64,000 nucleotides of DNA from an uncultured bacterium (GCA_947381965.1 CANCXX010000020.1:18111-82110), one strand, 5' to 3'; counted from the stretch's first letter, positions 9,095-19,406 are shown. Numbers and translations: made by a program. The notes: a model not told the origin generated them from the sequence alone.

Positions 9095-9650
9095 TAGGGG
9101 AACATCCGTCTTATGCAATATATTTTGAAAATATGGTAGGACAGGCTCTTGTGAAAAAAGTGGAATAGAAGGTTTTTCATCATGGGGAGAAGCCATGAGC
9201 TTTATTTTGAAACATCCAGTTGAGGTTGCCGGAATTTATGTCCGCCATTTGATTAATGTTTTATTACCATGCTGGCCGAATCAGTATGTAGAGGATCTGG
9301 ATAATAATAAACTTATTTTAGCAATATTATCATATAGTAGTTTTTTCTTATTTGGATTAACTATATGGAATAAATGTTTAAAAGATAACAAAGTTTGTCT
9401 AAATTATTTCCCATTACTGATTCCAAGTGTATTTATACTGCCAGGAGCTGTGGAAGTTAGACACTTTGCATCACTATACTTAATTGTTATAGGTGCTTTG
9501 TGCTGGAATACAGACTGGCATAAACTGATAAAAACGATATATTTTAATAAGATAGCATTTTTAACTATAGGTGTGCTTTGGTTAGCGTTCTGGTTAAATA
9601 TGCTGGCATCAGAGAGTGTTTATAGTACCTATATTATTGGCTGCGTTTAA
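9095..9650 (+). pseudogene. C-terminal relic of a GT-C-like membrane protein
   Basis: The frame at 9195-9650 is clearly related to the C-terminal half of the protein ending at 18228. Both carry IY.RHLIN.LLP.WP, LIP.VFI.PGAVE.R and the LCWN-DW segment, followed by a last membrane helix. Just upstream, at 9100-9190, an out-of-frame piece (ENMVGQAL) continues the same alignment, so at least one frameshift is present. The N-terminal half is absent. It is a dead paralog of the gene at 16866-18228 and ends 16 bases before the FdtA-like gene. Confidence 0.7.
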
Positions 9651-9666
9651 AGGGGAGGGAGGTATA

Positions 9667-10086
9667 ATGGAAAAAGCAGTACAAATGTTAGAATTCCAGG
9701 AAAAGGGTGACAAAAGGGGAAGACTGGTAATTGTAGAGGGAATGAAAGACATTCCATTTGACGTCAAACGTATTTTTTATATTTATGGTACCCAAAAAGA
9801 TGTAGTGAGGGGGCAGCATGCAAATCTTAGAAGCGAATTTGTGCTGATTAATGTGGCAGGAAAAAGTAAAGTCAGGGTAAAGGATGGAAAGGGGAATGAA
9901 GGAATATTTTCTTTAAACCGTCCACACACAGGGATATATCTTCCCAATATGGTTTGGAAAGATATGTATGATTTCAGTGAAGACTCTGTTTTACTTGTTC
10001 TTGCCAGTGAACATTATGACGCGGAAGAATATATTCGTGACTATGACAAATTTGTTGAAATAGTTTCGAGAGGAGGGCATATATGA
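9667..10086 (+). CDS. WxcM/FdtA-like dTDP-sugar 3,4-ketoisomerase
   Basis: 139-residue cupin-type protein of the FdtA/QdtA/WxcM family, which isomerises dTDP-4-keto-6-deoxyglucose to the 3-keto sugar. Visible features are IPFDVKRIFYIYGT near the N-terminus, the RGQHAN segment (the HxH-like motif of the family appears as GQHAN) and HTGIYLPNMVWKDMY with the usual C-terminal LVLASEHYDAEEYIRDYD. ATG 9667 follows a strong GGGAGGGAGG site. The stop overlaps the start of the GT2 gene (ATGA). An FdtB-like aminotransferase is at 18293, so a 3-amino-3,6-dideoxyhexose pathway is likely. Whether the product is the galacto or gluco form cannot be told. Confidence 0.85.
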   Translation: MEKAVQMLEFQEKGDKRGRLVIVEGMKDIPFDVKRIFYIYGTQKDVVRGQHANLRSEFVLINVAGKSKVRVKDGKGNEGIFSLNRPHTGIYLPNMVWKDMYDFSEDSVLLVLASEHYDAEEYIRDYDKFVEIVSRGGHI

Positions 10087-11012
10087 AGCTTTCTATTGTA
10101 ATACCAGTTTATTATAATGAAGATAATTTGATATCGCTTTATGAAGATATCAGGGAAAAAATTATTGGGACGATAGATTTTGAATACGAAATAGTTATGG
10201 TTGACGATGGATCACAGGATAAAAGTTATGAAGTGATGCAGGGATTACAGAAGCAGGATGCAAATATTTATACTTATAAACTGTCAAGGAACTTTGGCTC
10301 CCATGCTGCAATTCTGTGTGGATTATCAAAGTGTACAGGAGATTGCGCGGTGGTAAAAGCAGCTGATCTTCAGGAACCGACAGAACTAATTTTAGAGATG
10401 GTGGAGCAGTGGAAAAAGGGGTTTAATGTGGTGTTAGCTGTCAGAGAAGGAAGAGAAGAGGGAAAGGGACAAACACTATTTGCCAATTTGTACTATGATA
10501 TGGTTAGAAAAACGGCTTTGCCTAATATGCCAAAAGGGGGATTTGACGTTTACCTGCTTGATCGGAAGGTAATTACTGTCCTAATGGCGCTTGATGAGAA
10601 AAATAGTGCATTGACAGGACAAATTCTTTGGAGTGGTTTTAAAACAAATAAGGTTTATTACACAAGACTGGAGAGGAAAGTTGGGACAAGCAAATGGACC
10701 TTAAAGAAAAAAGTCAGGCTTGTTACAGATACGCTTTTTGGTTTTTCAACACTACCTATTAAGGCAGTTAGTTTAATTGGTGTGTTATCCTTTGCAGGTT
10801 CATTGATATGGGCGGCAGTGGTTTTAGCTTGTAAACTGTTGGGGATGATTGAAGTAAGCGGGTGGACAACACTATTTATTTTTAATTTATTTAGTTTTGG
10901 AGTTACTATGTTGACAATGGGAATACTGGGGGAATATATATGGAGAACTTTTGATGCCTCCAGAAACAGGCCGCCATATATTATAGAAGAAACTGGAAAG
11001 GATGATGTTTGA
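10083..11012 (+). CDS. GtrB-like polyprenyl-phosphate glycosyltransferase (GT2)
   Basis: 309 residues. The N-terminal GT2 domain has IVIPVYYNE, VDDGSQDKS and KAADLQEP, the DxD-like region of DPM1/GtrB enzymes. Two C-terminal membrane helices (about residues 235-260 and 270-295) follow, as in GtrB. The family transfers a sugar from a nucleotide donor to undecaprenyl phosphate on the cytoplasmic face. It is coupled to the FdtA-like gene by an ATGA overlap. A GtrA-type flippase (44759) and a GtrII-like transferase (35457) elsewhere in the window could complete a three-component Gtr system. Confidence 0.85.
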   Translation: MKLSIVIPVYYNEDNLISLYEDIREKIIGTIDFEYEIVMVDDGSQDKSYEVMQGLQKQDANIYTYKLSRNFGSHAAILCGLSKCTGDCAVVKAADLQEPTELILEMVEQWKKGFNVVLAVREGREEGKGQTLFANLYYDMVRKTALPNMPKGGFDVYLLDRKVITVLMALDEKNSALTGQILWSGFKTNKVYYTRLERKVGTSKWTLKKKVRLVTDTLFGFSTLPIKAVSLIGVLSFAGSLIWAAVVLACKLLGMIEVSGWTTLFIFNLFSFGVTMLTMGILGEYIWRTFDASRNRPPYIIEETGKDDV

Positions 11013-11111
11013 TGAACCATTATCTGGAAAAGATTAAGTATATTTATTGACGAGTAGATTATATTCAGCTAATATAAAGTGTATTATAGCAAAAAAAGAA
11101 GGGGAAAGAAC

Positions 11112-12071
11112 ATGAAAGTTTTAGTTGCAGGAGGCGCAGGTTTTATTGGTACAAATCTGATAGAGGAGCTTCTTAGAGAGGGTCATCAGGTGGTATGTAT
11201 AGATAATTTGTCTTTGGGAAATACAAATAATTTATCTGTGTTAATGGAAAATCCGGCTTTTATATTTTATGAAGGTGATATATGTGATAGAAATTTTCTG
11301 GCGAATATTTTTGAAAAGGAAAATTTAGATTATGTTTTTCATCTGGCTGCGAATTCAGATATACGGGCGAGTGCCCAAAACCCAGATGTAGAATATAAAA
11401 ATACCTATACAACTACTTATCAAATACTATCCTGTATGAAGGAGTATGGAGTAAAGAAGATTTTTTTTGCATCTACTTCAGCAGTTTATGGGAATAAACT
11501 AGGAGTACTACTTGATGAAAATACACCCAAACTTGAACCTGTGTCATATTATGGAGCAGCTAAACTGGGTAGTGAGGCACTTATCAGTGCATTTAGTTAT
11601 ATGAATGACTTAAAGGCACTTATATTCCGATTCCCCAATGTTATCGGACCGCATCTGACACACGGGGTTATTTTTGATTTTATAAAAAAACTGAATTGTG
11701 ATCCAGAAAACCTAGAAATTCTTGGGGATGGCAATCAAACCAAACCGTATATTTATGTGAAGGATTTAGTAAAAGCAATCTTAAAATTCATGAATTCTGT
11801 TGAAGAGAAAAAGGAGAATGTTATACTTTACAATATAGGTGTAAATACGGCTACCAGTGTGAAAAGAATTGCAGATATTTTATGTGAGGAAATGGGGCTT
11901 ACAAATGTTAGGTACCACTTTACAGGTGGACCAGTCGGCTGGAAGGGGGATGTCCCCCGTTTTCTATATTGTCTGGATAAGGTTCATAATGCAGGGTGGT
12001 GTGCAGAATATGAGTCGGATGAAGCAGTGCGTAAAACGATTCAAAATATATTAGCAACAAAAATAGATTAG
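11112..12071 (+). CDS. NAD-dependent epimerase/dehydratase (GalE-like SDR)
   Basis: 319 residues, extended SDR family acting on nucleotide sugars. It has the NAD-binding GGAGFIGTN motif at the N-terminus, HLAANSD, the SAVYG segment and the catalytic YYGAAKLGSE (YxxxK) motif. ATG 11112, preceded by GGGGAAAG, is preferred to the in-frame start at 11079 because the Rossmann motif follows directly. Substrate specificity (UDP-glucose, UDP-GlcNAc or dTDP-sugar) is not visible. A decayed region follows. Confidence 0.85.
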   Translation: MKVLVAGGAGFIGTNLIEELLREGHQVVCIDNLSLGNTNNLSVLMENPAFIFYEGDICDRNFLANIFEKENLDYVFHLAANSDIRASAQNPDVEYKNTYTTTYQILSCMKEYGVKKIFFASTSAVYGNKLGVLLDENTPKLEPVSYYGAAKLGSEALISAFSYMNDLKALIFRFPNVIGPHLTHGVIFDFIKKLNCDPENLEILGDGNQTKPYIYVKDLVKAILKFMNSVEEKKENVILYNIGVNTATSVKRIADILCEEMGLTNVRYHFTGGPVGWKGDVPRFLYCLDKVHNAGWCAEYESDEAVRKTIQNILATKID

Positions 12072-13021
12072 TGCTTTGGCAAAAATCCACTTGGAATATT
12101 TTATTTACATTAAAAGAATTGCTTAGACATGAGAAATGATTATGAATGCGGATACTATAGACGAAGGAAATTATAAAGCGGTTAATAAGTATGAATATAT
12201 TTATTTTTTAGGGCGTTATGTTTTATTAGCTTTTTGTATATTTGTGGGGGATATAATTGGAAAACAAATGATGACCTTTGTATGGCTTAAGTTTTAGTGA
12301 GATTTGGGTCAAAAAATGTCCCCTTTTCTAATCATATGTACTTATATTTTTTGATATACTTTAATTTCGAGAAAATATAATTGGGGGCTGATTATTTCTC
12401 GGATAGAAATGTTTGCTGCATTTGGATTTTTACTTTTTATTATAATAATAACATCAAAAATAAATAATTGGTCTGTAGTATTGTGTGTAACGGTTGCAAC
12501 ATATTTTTATGCTACCAGACAAATTAATTTTACAAGGGCTGTATACTATTTGGAATATTAAATTGGGATTGGAAAGTTTTGGCTGCATATGCAGGGATGA
12601 TTGCAGAATGTTTTTTTTCTTATAACTGGGAGAGCATTAGCAAGGGTTATTAAAAGTCTGATATTTGTGGAAACTCTCAATGAAATAATATGTTCTATAT
12701 AGTGAAAGAAATAAACAGTATCAATTGTTTCGCTGTGTATTATGCTTTGGTGCAGTGGGTGGTTTCAGGATTTGCCATGTTTTCAGAATATAATGAGACA
12801 GAATGATATTAAAGACCCAATGGATGCTATGTATAAGAATGATGATGTTTATTCCATGTATAGGGAAGATGTTTTTGATTTTCTTAAAATTGTAGAATAC
12901 TTTTAGTTATAAAACCTGAATTATATAGCTTACTACGCTATATGGACATTGAACCAACTATAAAAATAGTGTTATATTTATAACTTGTGCTATTTATATA
13001 ATAATGAAAGAGGTAAAAAGT
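12072..13021 (+). pseudogene. Decayed 950-base stretch with membrane-protein relics
   Basis: No complete gene is present. A 51-codon frame at 12141-12297 encodes a short hydrophobic protein. At about 12420-12600 hydrophobic frames resemble GT-C membrane segments, with a WDWK remnant like the LCWN-DW motif of the neighbouring GT-C genes. At 12735-12906 a frame ending VYSMYREDVFDFLKIVEYF looks like the C-terminus of a lost membrane protein. A possible -10 element TATAAT at 12997-13002 precedes the next gene, without a convincing -35. Confidence 0.5.
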
Positions 13022-14176
13022 ATGACAAAGGAGCAACAAATAGAAATCTCCATATACAAAGCGACTGTGTCGATTATATTTTTTATTATAACATATAAAG
13101 CAGTATTGTCTATCTGGGAGTTCACAGATTATCTTTATCATGTATCAATAGCAAGTGAATTTACCATATTTAACTTAAAGGATAATATTATAAGTGGCAA
13201 TACATATTTTATCTTTCATATGATGGTTTCTTTCTTATATAATATATGTAAATTCCCGTTAGGTGATTCAGCTGGGATAGTAGTTGGACTAGCAAATGTG
13301 GTTTCATTGAATATAGTGATACATTATATGGAAACAAATGAGAACGGTGAGAGTAATTTAGGTCTAAGTAAGTCTGCTATTCTTCTTGGGTGCGCTTTAA
13401 TGATGGTTGGACCACTTTACATGCCGTGGATTAATCAGGAATATTATGTTGGACAATGGAGCCCTAATATATACCATAACCCGACTAGTATTATTTGCCG
13501 ACCATTTGCCTTAGTGTGTATGTTTAGCTTATTTAAGATTTTGAAAGATGATTATAAGGAAAGAAAAGAATATGTAAAGTGTAGTATTTTTTTGGCGATA
13601 AGCGCTTTGGCTAAACCTTCTTTCTTGCAGATAATTATTCCGGCAATGGTTCTTTTTGTGATTTTAAGGGTTGTTATTACAAAAAAAATAGAGTGGAAAA
13701 AATGGATTTCTTTAATTGCGGTTTTTCTGCCTTCATGTATACTGATCTTGTTACAAGCTTTTATTATTTTTTATAGTGGCAATACATTAAGTGAAGGGAT
13801 TGGAATAGAATATGGAAGAATGCTGCACTATTTTACTTCTAATATTGGTGCATCATTTTTTATGACTATGGCATTTCCAATTTTTGTAATAATATCAAAT
13901 TTAAAAGCTTTAGTAGTCAAACCATATATTCAATTAATTATATGTCTTTTATTTGCATCATGGATGGAGATGGCTTTTTTGTATGAAAAGGGATTAAGAG
14001 AAGTTGATGGAAATTTTGCATGGGGATATATGCTGGCTGCCTTTTTAGTGTGGGTAGTAGTGACAAAAGAATTTAGGGAAAACATTTATACCTATAATGA
14101 GAAAAAAACGAAAATAATCTTCATTATAGGTATAATAATCTTTTCATTGCATTTGATATTTAATAGAATCTACTAA
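13022..14176 (+). CDS. Multi-spanning membrane protein, GT-C-like (tandem copy 1)
   Basis: 384 residues with about ten predicted hydrophobic helices. I do not recognise a named family, but the layout (first helix, then a short loop with acidic residues, DYLYHVSIASEF, followed by many helices) resembles GT-C membrane glycosyltransferases that use polyprenyl-linked sugars. ATG 13022 follows GAAAGAGGT. The next gene is a tandem duplicate that agrees at roughly two thirds of positions; both share FHMMVS, LGDSAGIV.GLANV and MMVGPLYMPWINQEYYVGQW. The most conserved blocks are the two loops around DSAG and INQEYYVGQWSPN, which may form the active face. Function is inferred only from this layout and the neighbours. 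Confidence 0.7.
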   Translation: MTKEQQIEISIYKATVSIIFFIITYKAVLSIWEFTDYLYHVSIASEFTIFNLKDNIISGNTYFIFHMMVSFLYNICKFPLGDSAGIVVGLANVVSLNIVIHYMETNENGESNLGLSKSAILLGCALMMVGPLYMPWINQEYYVGQWSPNIYHNPTSIICRPFALVCMFSLFKILKDDYKERKEYVKCSIFLAISALAKPSFLQIIIPAMVLFVILRVVITKKIEWKKWISLIAVFLPSCILILLQAFIIFYSGNTLSEGIGIEYGRMLHYFTSNIGASFFMTMAFPIFVIISNLKALVVKPYIQLIICLLFASWMEMAFLYEKGLREVDGNFAWGYMLAAFLVWVVVTKEFRENIYTYNEKKTKIIFIIGIIIFSLHLIFNRIY

Positions 14177-14194
14177 TAAGATAGGAGAATTGGT

Positions 14195-15358
14195 ATGAAA
14201 ATGGAGGAAGAACAAATAAGAAACTCTGTTTATAAGGTGATGGCATCAATAGTTTTATTTGTTATTACGTATAAAATAGTGCTGTCCATGTGGGATCACT
14301 CAGATTACGCATATCACTTAGAGATAGCAAAAGAATTTTCGCTGCTTAATTTAAAAGAGAGTATCTTAAGTGGAAACACTTATTTCTTTTTTCACATGAT
14401 GGTTTCAGCTTTATATAATATAGGTAAGTTTTCCTTGGGGGATTCTGCTGGAATAGTTATTGGATTGGCAAATGTGATATCACTAAATATAGTCATATAT
14501 TATATGGAAACAAGTAAATACAATGGAGAAATACAGAAGTATGGGGCATTTTTAGGATTTGCTTTAATGATGGTTGGACCACTTTATATGCCATGGATTA
14601 ATCAGGAATATTATGTTGGGCAATGGAGTCCTAATGTATATCATAATCCCACGAACATTATTTGCAGGCCGTTTGCATTGCTTGGCATATTTAGTTTATT
14701 TAGGATATTAGAAGACGATTCTGTACATAGTGGGGAGTATATAAAATGTAGTATATTTTTAGTATTAAGCGCTTTTGCAAAACCTTCTTTTTTGCAAAGC
14801 ATTATTCCTGCAATGATATTGTTTGTAATATTAAGAGTCATTGTTACTAGAAAAATAGAGTGGAAGAAGTGGTTTTTATTAATTGCAGTTTATTTACCGG
14901 CATGTGTGGTAATTCTTTTTCAGACATTTATTACTTTTTTTAGTGGCAATACATTAAGTGAAGGAATCGGGATTGAATATGGTCGAGTGTTGCATTATTA
15001 CACATCCAATATTGGAGCATCATTTTTTATGACTCTAGCTTTTCCTATTTTTGTTTTTGTAGTATATTTACAATCACTAATTAAAAAACCATATATTCAA
15101 TTAATAATATGTTATTTATTTGCGTCATGGGCAGAAATGGCGTTTTTATATGAAAAAGGGCCAAGAGAAACGGATGCGAATTTCGCATGGGCGTATATGC
15201 TGGCTACTTTTATAGTATGGGTTGTAATGACAAAGGAGTTTAAGGAAAATATTTATGCTCACAATAAAAAATGGACGAAATTAGTTTTTAAAATAGGATT
15301 AATAATCTTTTCATTGCATTTGATATTTAATAATATTACCATTACATTTGGGGTTTGA
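14195..15358 (+). CDS. Multi-spanning membrane protein, GT-C-like (tandem copy 2)
   Basis: 387 residues, a tandem paralog of the gene just upstream with the same helix pattern and the same conserved loops (SDYAYHLEIAKEF, GDSAGIVIGLANV, WINQEYYVGQWSPN, SGNTLSEGIGIEYGR). The start at 14195 has AGGAG thirteen bases upstream, with 14201 as an alternative ATG. The copies are diverged enough (about one third of residues differ) that the duplication is not recent. The GNTLSEGIGIEYGR stretch is nearly identical in both and could be a substrate-binding element. Confidence 0.7.
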   Translation: MKMEEEQIRNSVYKVMASIVLFVITYKIVLSMWDHSDYAYHLEIAKEFSLLNLKESILSGNTYFFFHMMVSALYNIGKFSLGDSAGIVIGLANVISLNIVIYYMETSKYNGEIQKYGAFLGFALMMVGPLYMPWINQEYYVGQWSPNVYHNPTNIICRPFALLGIFSLFRILEDDSVHSGEYIKCSIFLVLSAFAKPSFLQSIIPAMILFVILRVIVTRKIEWKKWFLLIAVYLPACVVILFQTFITFFSGNTLSEGIGIEYGRVLHYYTSNIGASFFMTLAFPIFVFVVYLQSLIKKPYIQLIICYLFASWAEMAFLYEKGPRETDANFAWAYMLATFIVWVVMTKEFKENIYAHNKKWTKLVFKIGLIIFSLHLIFNNITITFGV

Positions 15359-15390
15359 TAGAGCCTTTAGAGGGATTATGAGGAATTAGA

Positions 15391-16851
15391 ATGAATAGAA
15401 ATAAAAGTATAATATTTAAAGTTATATGTGTTGTTTCTTGTTTTTTATTGTTGTATAATATCCTTCCGTATTTATATGCGACTTCTTTCGTAATGCCATC
15501 AGCAGATGATTTTGGATTTTCAAATAGTATAAAAGAGAAAATTGGAGAAGGAAAAGGCTATTTCGTATCTGCAGTTATACTGACATTAGAAAGTTATTTT
15601 ACATGGCAAGGGACCTATTTTTGTAATTTTTTGTTATACCTGACCGCACCTTTTGTAAGATATGGCATATGGGGGATAAGAGGACTCTGTTTTATTTCAA
15701 TCTTATTTTTTTATGTTAGTTTATATTATCTTGTAAAATGCGTAATGGAAAATTATTTTCATATTAAGGAACGGTTAAAGAGCGCATTTCTTTTTTCTGT
15801 AATAGTATGCGTTATTTCTAATTTGCGTATACCATCAGAAAATTATTTTTGGTATAATGGAGTTTGTGCATATACAATACCATTGACATTTGCGTTATTG
15901 GGAGTTCAGTTTTTGATTAAATATATAGTTGAAAAACAAAAGAATATATATTGGTGGGCGGCAATATTTTTGGGAATAGCTGCATGCGGGGGAACGCTTC
16001 AACATGCAGCATTTTTGTGCTATGTATATTTATGTTTAGTGATGTGGGCATGGAAAAGCAAGAAGCTTCACACAAAAAAGCTAATAATAGCTTTTGGCAT
16101 TCCTTTATTAGGCGCAATTATAAATGTATGTGCACCAGGAAATTTTGTTCGGCATGGAAGTATTGGAGACGGTAAATTGCACATGATGGAGGCCCTGAAT
16201 TATGCAATTCAAATCATGGTGAATGAAATAAGATATGTGTTGTTTGAAACGGATATGATTGTTTTTTTATTGGTAATAATAGCGATGGGATATGTTGTTG
16301 GAAAAAATGGACAGCAGATAAAAGCCAGGTTGTTTTTCATCCTTCTACCTATGTTATGTGGAGGGTTAATTATATCAAATTTTCCGGTTGCGCTTGGATA
16401 TTCCAGTAACTATATGGAGCCAAGAGGATATTTTGTTTTAGATACCTTAATTACTATAGGTGTATTATTTGCAGGATTAGCTTTTGGCAGTTATTTTTCT
16501 CAAAAGTTGCGAAGTATAAAATTTGTTTATATTGCCGGGTATATATTATTGATGTCACTTTTTGGGGCAGGTTGCCTGATTTCTGTTCGGAGCGATAGAA
16601 TAAAACCAGTGCGGTTATGCATTGAAAATAGTAATAATGATTATTTTGTTAGATTCAGTAACACATGGGAAGATATTTTCCGACAAATAGAGACATCTGA
16701 TGAGAAAAATGTTCTTGTAGAAACAAATCCAGCTCCGGATACTAAAATATTAAGAACGCCGGACTTGTCATCAGACCCTTCATATTGGGTTAATGTAGTA
16801 GTGGCAGAATATTATGATAAAGAAACGGTGTCAGTTGTATGGTTAAAATAG
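15391..16851 (+). CDS. Polytopic membrane protein resembling DUF6056 (GT-C-like)
   Basis: 486 residues with about eleven hydrophobic helices. The first extracellular loop carries the acidic motif MPSADDFGFS, and later NYFWYNGVCAYTIP, a combination I associate with DUF6056-type proteins of surface-polysaccharide loci, which are probably GT-C glycosyltransferases. The C-terminal 60 residues form a soluble tail. ATG 15391 has an AGGA site upstream. It lies in a run of four membrane-protein genes (13022-18228), which suggests several alternative polymer or side-chain transferases. Confidence 0.6.
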   Translation: MNRNKSIIFKVICVVSCFLLLYNILPYLYATSFVMPSADDFGFSNSIKEKIGEGKGYFVSAVILTLESYFTWQGTYFCNFLLYLTAPFVRYGIWGIRGLCFISILFFYVSLYYLVKCVMENYFHIKERLKSAFLFSVIVCVISNLRIPSENYFWYNGVCAYTIPLTFALLGVQFLIKYIVEKQKNIYWWAAIFLGIAACGGTLQHAAFLCYVYLCLVMWAWKSKKLHTKKLIIAFGIPLLGAIINVCAPGNFVRHGSIGDGKLHMMEALNYAIQIMVNEIRYVLFETDMIVFLLVIIAMGYVVGKNGQQIKARLFFILLPMLCGGLIISNFPVALGYSSNYMEPRGYFVLDTLITIGVLFAGLAFGSYFSQKLRSIKFVYIAGYILLMSLFGAGCLISVRSDRIKPVRLCIENSNNDYFVRFSNTWEDIFRQIETSDEKNVLVETNPAPDTKILRTPDLSSDPSYWVNVVVAEYYDKETVSVVWLK

Positions 16852-16865
16852 GGAGATGTAAAATT

Positions 16866-18228
16866 TTGAATTTGTTAAAAAAAGTAAAAAAATCTCGTTT
16901 TTTCATGTGGGTTATTTGCTTCATTTTATGCTTAGCAATAGAAGTTATTTTCAACGCTGAGGGGAAATTATATTATGATGCTCTTGATTATTGGAACAGA
17001 GGGGCATATTTATGGAAGGATGGTTCATTTTCCTTGATTATGGAGGGATTCCGAGGATATGTTTTTCCTGTATTTTTAGGAATTTGTATTCATTACTTAG
17101 GAGGAATGACTGGATGGAAAATACTAAATGCCGCAATGATAAGTACTCTATTTAGTATAATGATTCCATCTTTGCAGAATATAAAATATCAAAATGAGCG
17201 GGCAAAAGAGTATAAAGTGATAATTTGCTATTTATTGTTTACAAGTTTTTTTGTAGGGTTAGAAATATACCCATTATCTGATCTGCCTGCTATTTTTTTA
17301 TGCCTTACAGCTGCTTTTTCAATAAATCATGCTTTGAAAATAACTGGTATTAAAAGGGGATTATGGAGTTTTTTATTTGGTGTTACAATATACTGCTCAT
17401 ATAATGTAAGGACAATATATCAGTTTGCGTCAATTTACCTAGTATTTTATATTATTTACCAGTTATATAAACATCATGCCACAATTAAAAATTCATTAAT
17501 AACTTTAGTGGGGGGGGGTATTAGGAGTAATTACAGCAACGATTCCACAGATATATATGAATTATTATGAGCTTGGTAAATTTTCAATAAAAGTGCCAAC
17601 AAATGGTTTAATGAAACGACAACTTTTTTGGGGAATGCAAAATCAGGCATATGGGACTTATGTAGGTATAGAGCAAGAGATACCTCAAATGTATTTTGTG
17701 GATAAAGTTGGAATGAACATATTGCAGAAAGAAGGCATAACAGATAGTTTTGTGTCAATTGGTCAGTATTTAAAAGTATGTTTAAAATACCCAATAGAAA
17801 TGGTGGGGATTTATACCAGACATTTAATTAATATGCTATTACCAATCTGGCCGGAAGCTTATGTGGTTAATATGAACAGCAATAAAATAATAACATCACT
17901 TTTAGCCTTTTCATGCATTTTTCTTTTTATTATTTGTGTGTTTGGAAAATATACTTATAGAAATACGTATTGGAATTTTGTGCCAATTCTTATTCCTGTA
18001 GTTTTTATAACGCCTGGAGCGGTAGAAATTCGATTTTTTGCGGCACTATTTATTTACATTATAAGCACACTTTGCTGGAACTGCGACTGGAAAAGCATGT
18101 TTTCCATGATAGCCCGAAATAAGATAAAATTTATTTTAAGCTATATAGGTATATATGCTTCCTTTATTGCCATTTGGACCAATACGTTATCTAGTATATC
18201 AACAGGGTACCCGATATTTTTTGAATAA
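16866..18228 (+). pseudogene. GT-C-like membrane protein, frame-shifted at a G9 tract (probably switchable)
   Basis: Two frames form one gene. The first runs from TTG 16866 (GGGAG ten bases upstream; ATG 16839 is an alternative inside the previous gene) to 17570. The second runs on to 18228. They meet at a run of nine G (17510-17518): with nine G the frame leaves the alignment, while with eight G it reads LVGGVLGVITATIPQ and continues into the second frame. The joined protein is about 450 residues with roughly ten helices, DALDYWNRG in the first loop and IYTRHLINMLLPIWP later. The relic at 9095-9650 matches its C-terminal half. No other lesion is seen, so an OFF-phase contingency gene is the best explanation. 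Confidence 0.75.
17510..17518 (+). repeat. G9 homopolymer, candidate slippage site in the GT-C gene
   Basis: Nine consecutive G preceded by GT and followed by TATT. Eight G would give one continuous frame; ten G would give a stop directly after the tract. Confidence 0.8.
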
Positions 18229-18292
18229 AATATAGGAATATGCAAAAGGAAAATTTAAAGTTTTAAGAATAAAAGGTATTGGAGATGTGTAT

Positions 18293-19393
18293 ATGGATTA
18301 TATAATGCCAAACAGGATGGACAGAGGATTTTATCAGTACCAGAAGGAGTTTGAAAATAAGGCGATTGAAGTATTGCGTTCCGGCTGGTATGTTCTCGGA
18401 AAAGAAGTGCGGGCCTTTGAAGAAAAGTTTGCAGATTATGTAGGCGCAAATTACTGCGTTGGATTAGCCAGTGGCCTAGATGCCTTATGGATTGCCTTTC
18501 GGGTGCTTGGAATCGGTGCGGGGGACGAGGTTATTGTCCAGGGAAATACCTATATTGCCAGCGTTATGGGCATTACAATTAATGGTGCGACGCCGGTTTT
18601 TGTAGAGCCAGACGAATATTACAATATAGATGTAACCCAAATTGAACAGAAAATTACTAAAAGAACAAAGGCTATTTTAGTGGTGCATTTATATGGACAG
18701 GCTTCAAATATGGAGCCAATAGTCAGGATTGCACATAAGTATGGATTAAAACTCGTTGAAGATTGCGCACAGTCACATGGGGCATGTTTTAATAGCAAAA
18801 CAACTGGAACATTTGGTGACATAGGGTGTTTTTCCTTTTACCCATCTAAAAATCTTGGAGCGTTTGGCGATGGAGGAGCTATTGTTACAAACAGCGCTAA
18901 AATAGCAGATGATGTAAGAGTTTTCAGAAATTATGGGAGTGAAAAGAGATATTATAACAAAGTGGTTGGAACCAACTCCAGACTGGACGAAATGCAGGCA
19001 GGACTGCTTCGGGTAAAACTTACACATATAAAAGAATTAGAAGAAGAAAAAAGGGGAATTTGTCTTCGCTATCTGGAGAAGCTTCAGAATAAGGAAATAA
19101 TACTGCCCCAAATACGAAATGGATCAACACACATCTGGCACCAGTTTGTGATAAGGACTAAAAAGAGGGATGCCTTAATTAATTATTTGAAACAAAAGAA
19201 AATAGGAACGATTATTCATTACCCTATTCCACCACATTTATCGGAGGCATATCAGTATCTGGAGATACCAGAAGGCAGTCTGCCTGTTACAGAAGACTAC
19301 GCAAAATCGGTGCTGTCGATACCCTTGTTTAATGGAATGACACGGGAGGAACAGGAGTATGTGATTACAGCTATTAATGAATGGAAAAATTAG
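18293..19393 (+). CDS. DegT/DnrJ/EryC1 family sugar aminotransferase (FdtB-like)
   Basis: 366 residues, PLP-dependent aminotransferase of the DegT/DnrJ/EryC1/StrS family that aminates keto-sugar nucleotides. Key features are ASGLDALWIAFR, EDCAQSHGA and the PLP-lysine segment FYPSKNLGAFGDGGA. ATG 18293 has GGAG eight bases upstream; the GTG at 18287 is too close to that site. With the FdtA-like ketoisomerase at 9667 it would give a 3-amino-3,6-dideoxyhexose (Fuc3N or Qui3N). Such amino groups are usually acylated, and three acyltransferase genes lie at 41.8-44.8 kb. Confidence 0.88.
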   Translation: MDYIMPNRMDRGFYQYQKEFENKAIEVLRSGWYVLGKEVRAFEEKFADYVGANYCVGLASGLDALWIAFRVLGIGAGDEVIVQGNTYIASVMGITINGATPVFVEPDEYYNIDVTQIEQKITKRTKAILVVHLYGQASNMEPIVRIAHKYGLKLVEDCAQSHGACFNSKTTGTFGDIGCFSFYPSKNLGAFGDGGAIVTNSAKIADDVRVFRNYGSEKRYYNKVVGTNSRLDEMQAGLLRVKLTHIKELEEEKRGICLRYLEKLQNKEIILPQIRNGSTHIWHQFVIRTKKRDALINYLKQKKIGTIIHYPIPPHLSEAYQYLEIPEGSLPVTEDYAKSVLSIPLFNGMTREEQEYVITAINEWKN

Positions 19394-19406
19394 GGGACTC
19401 TGATGA

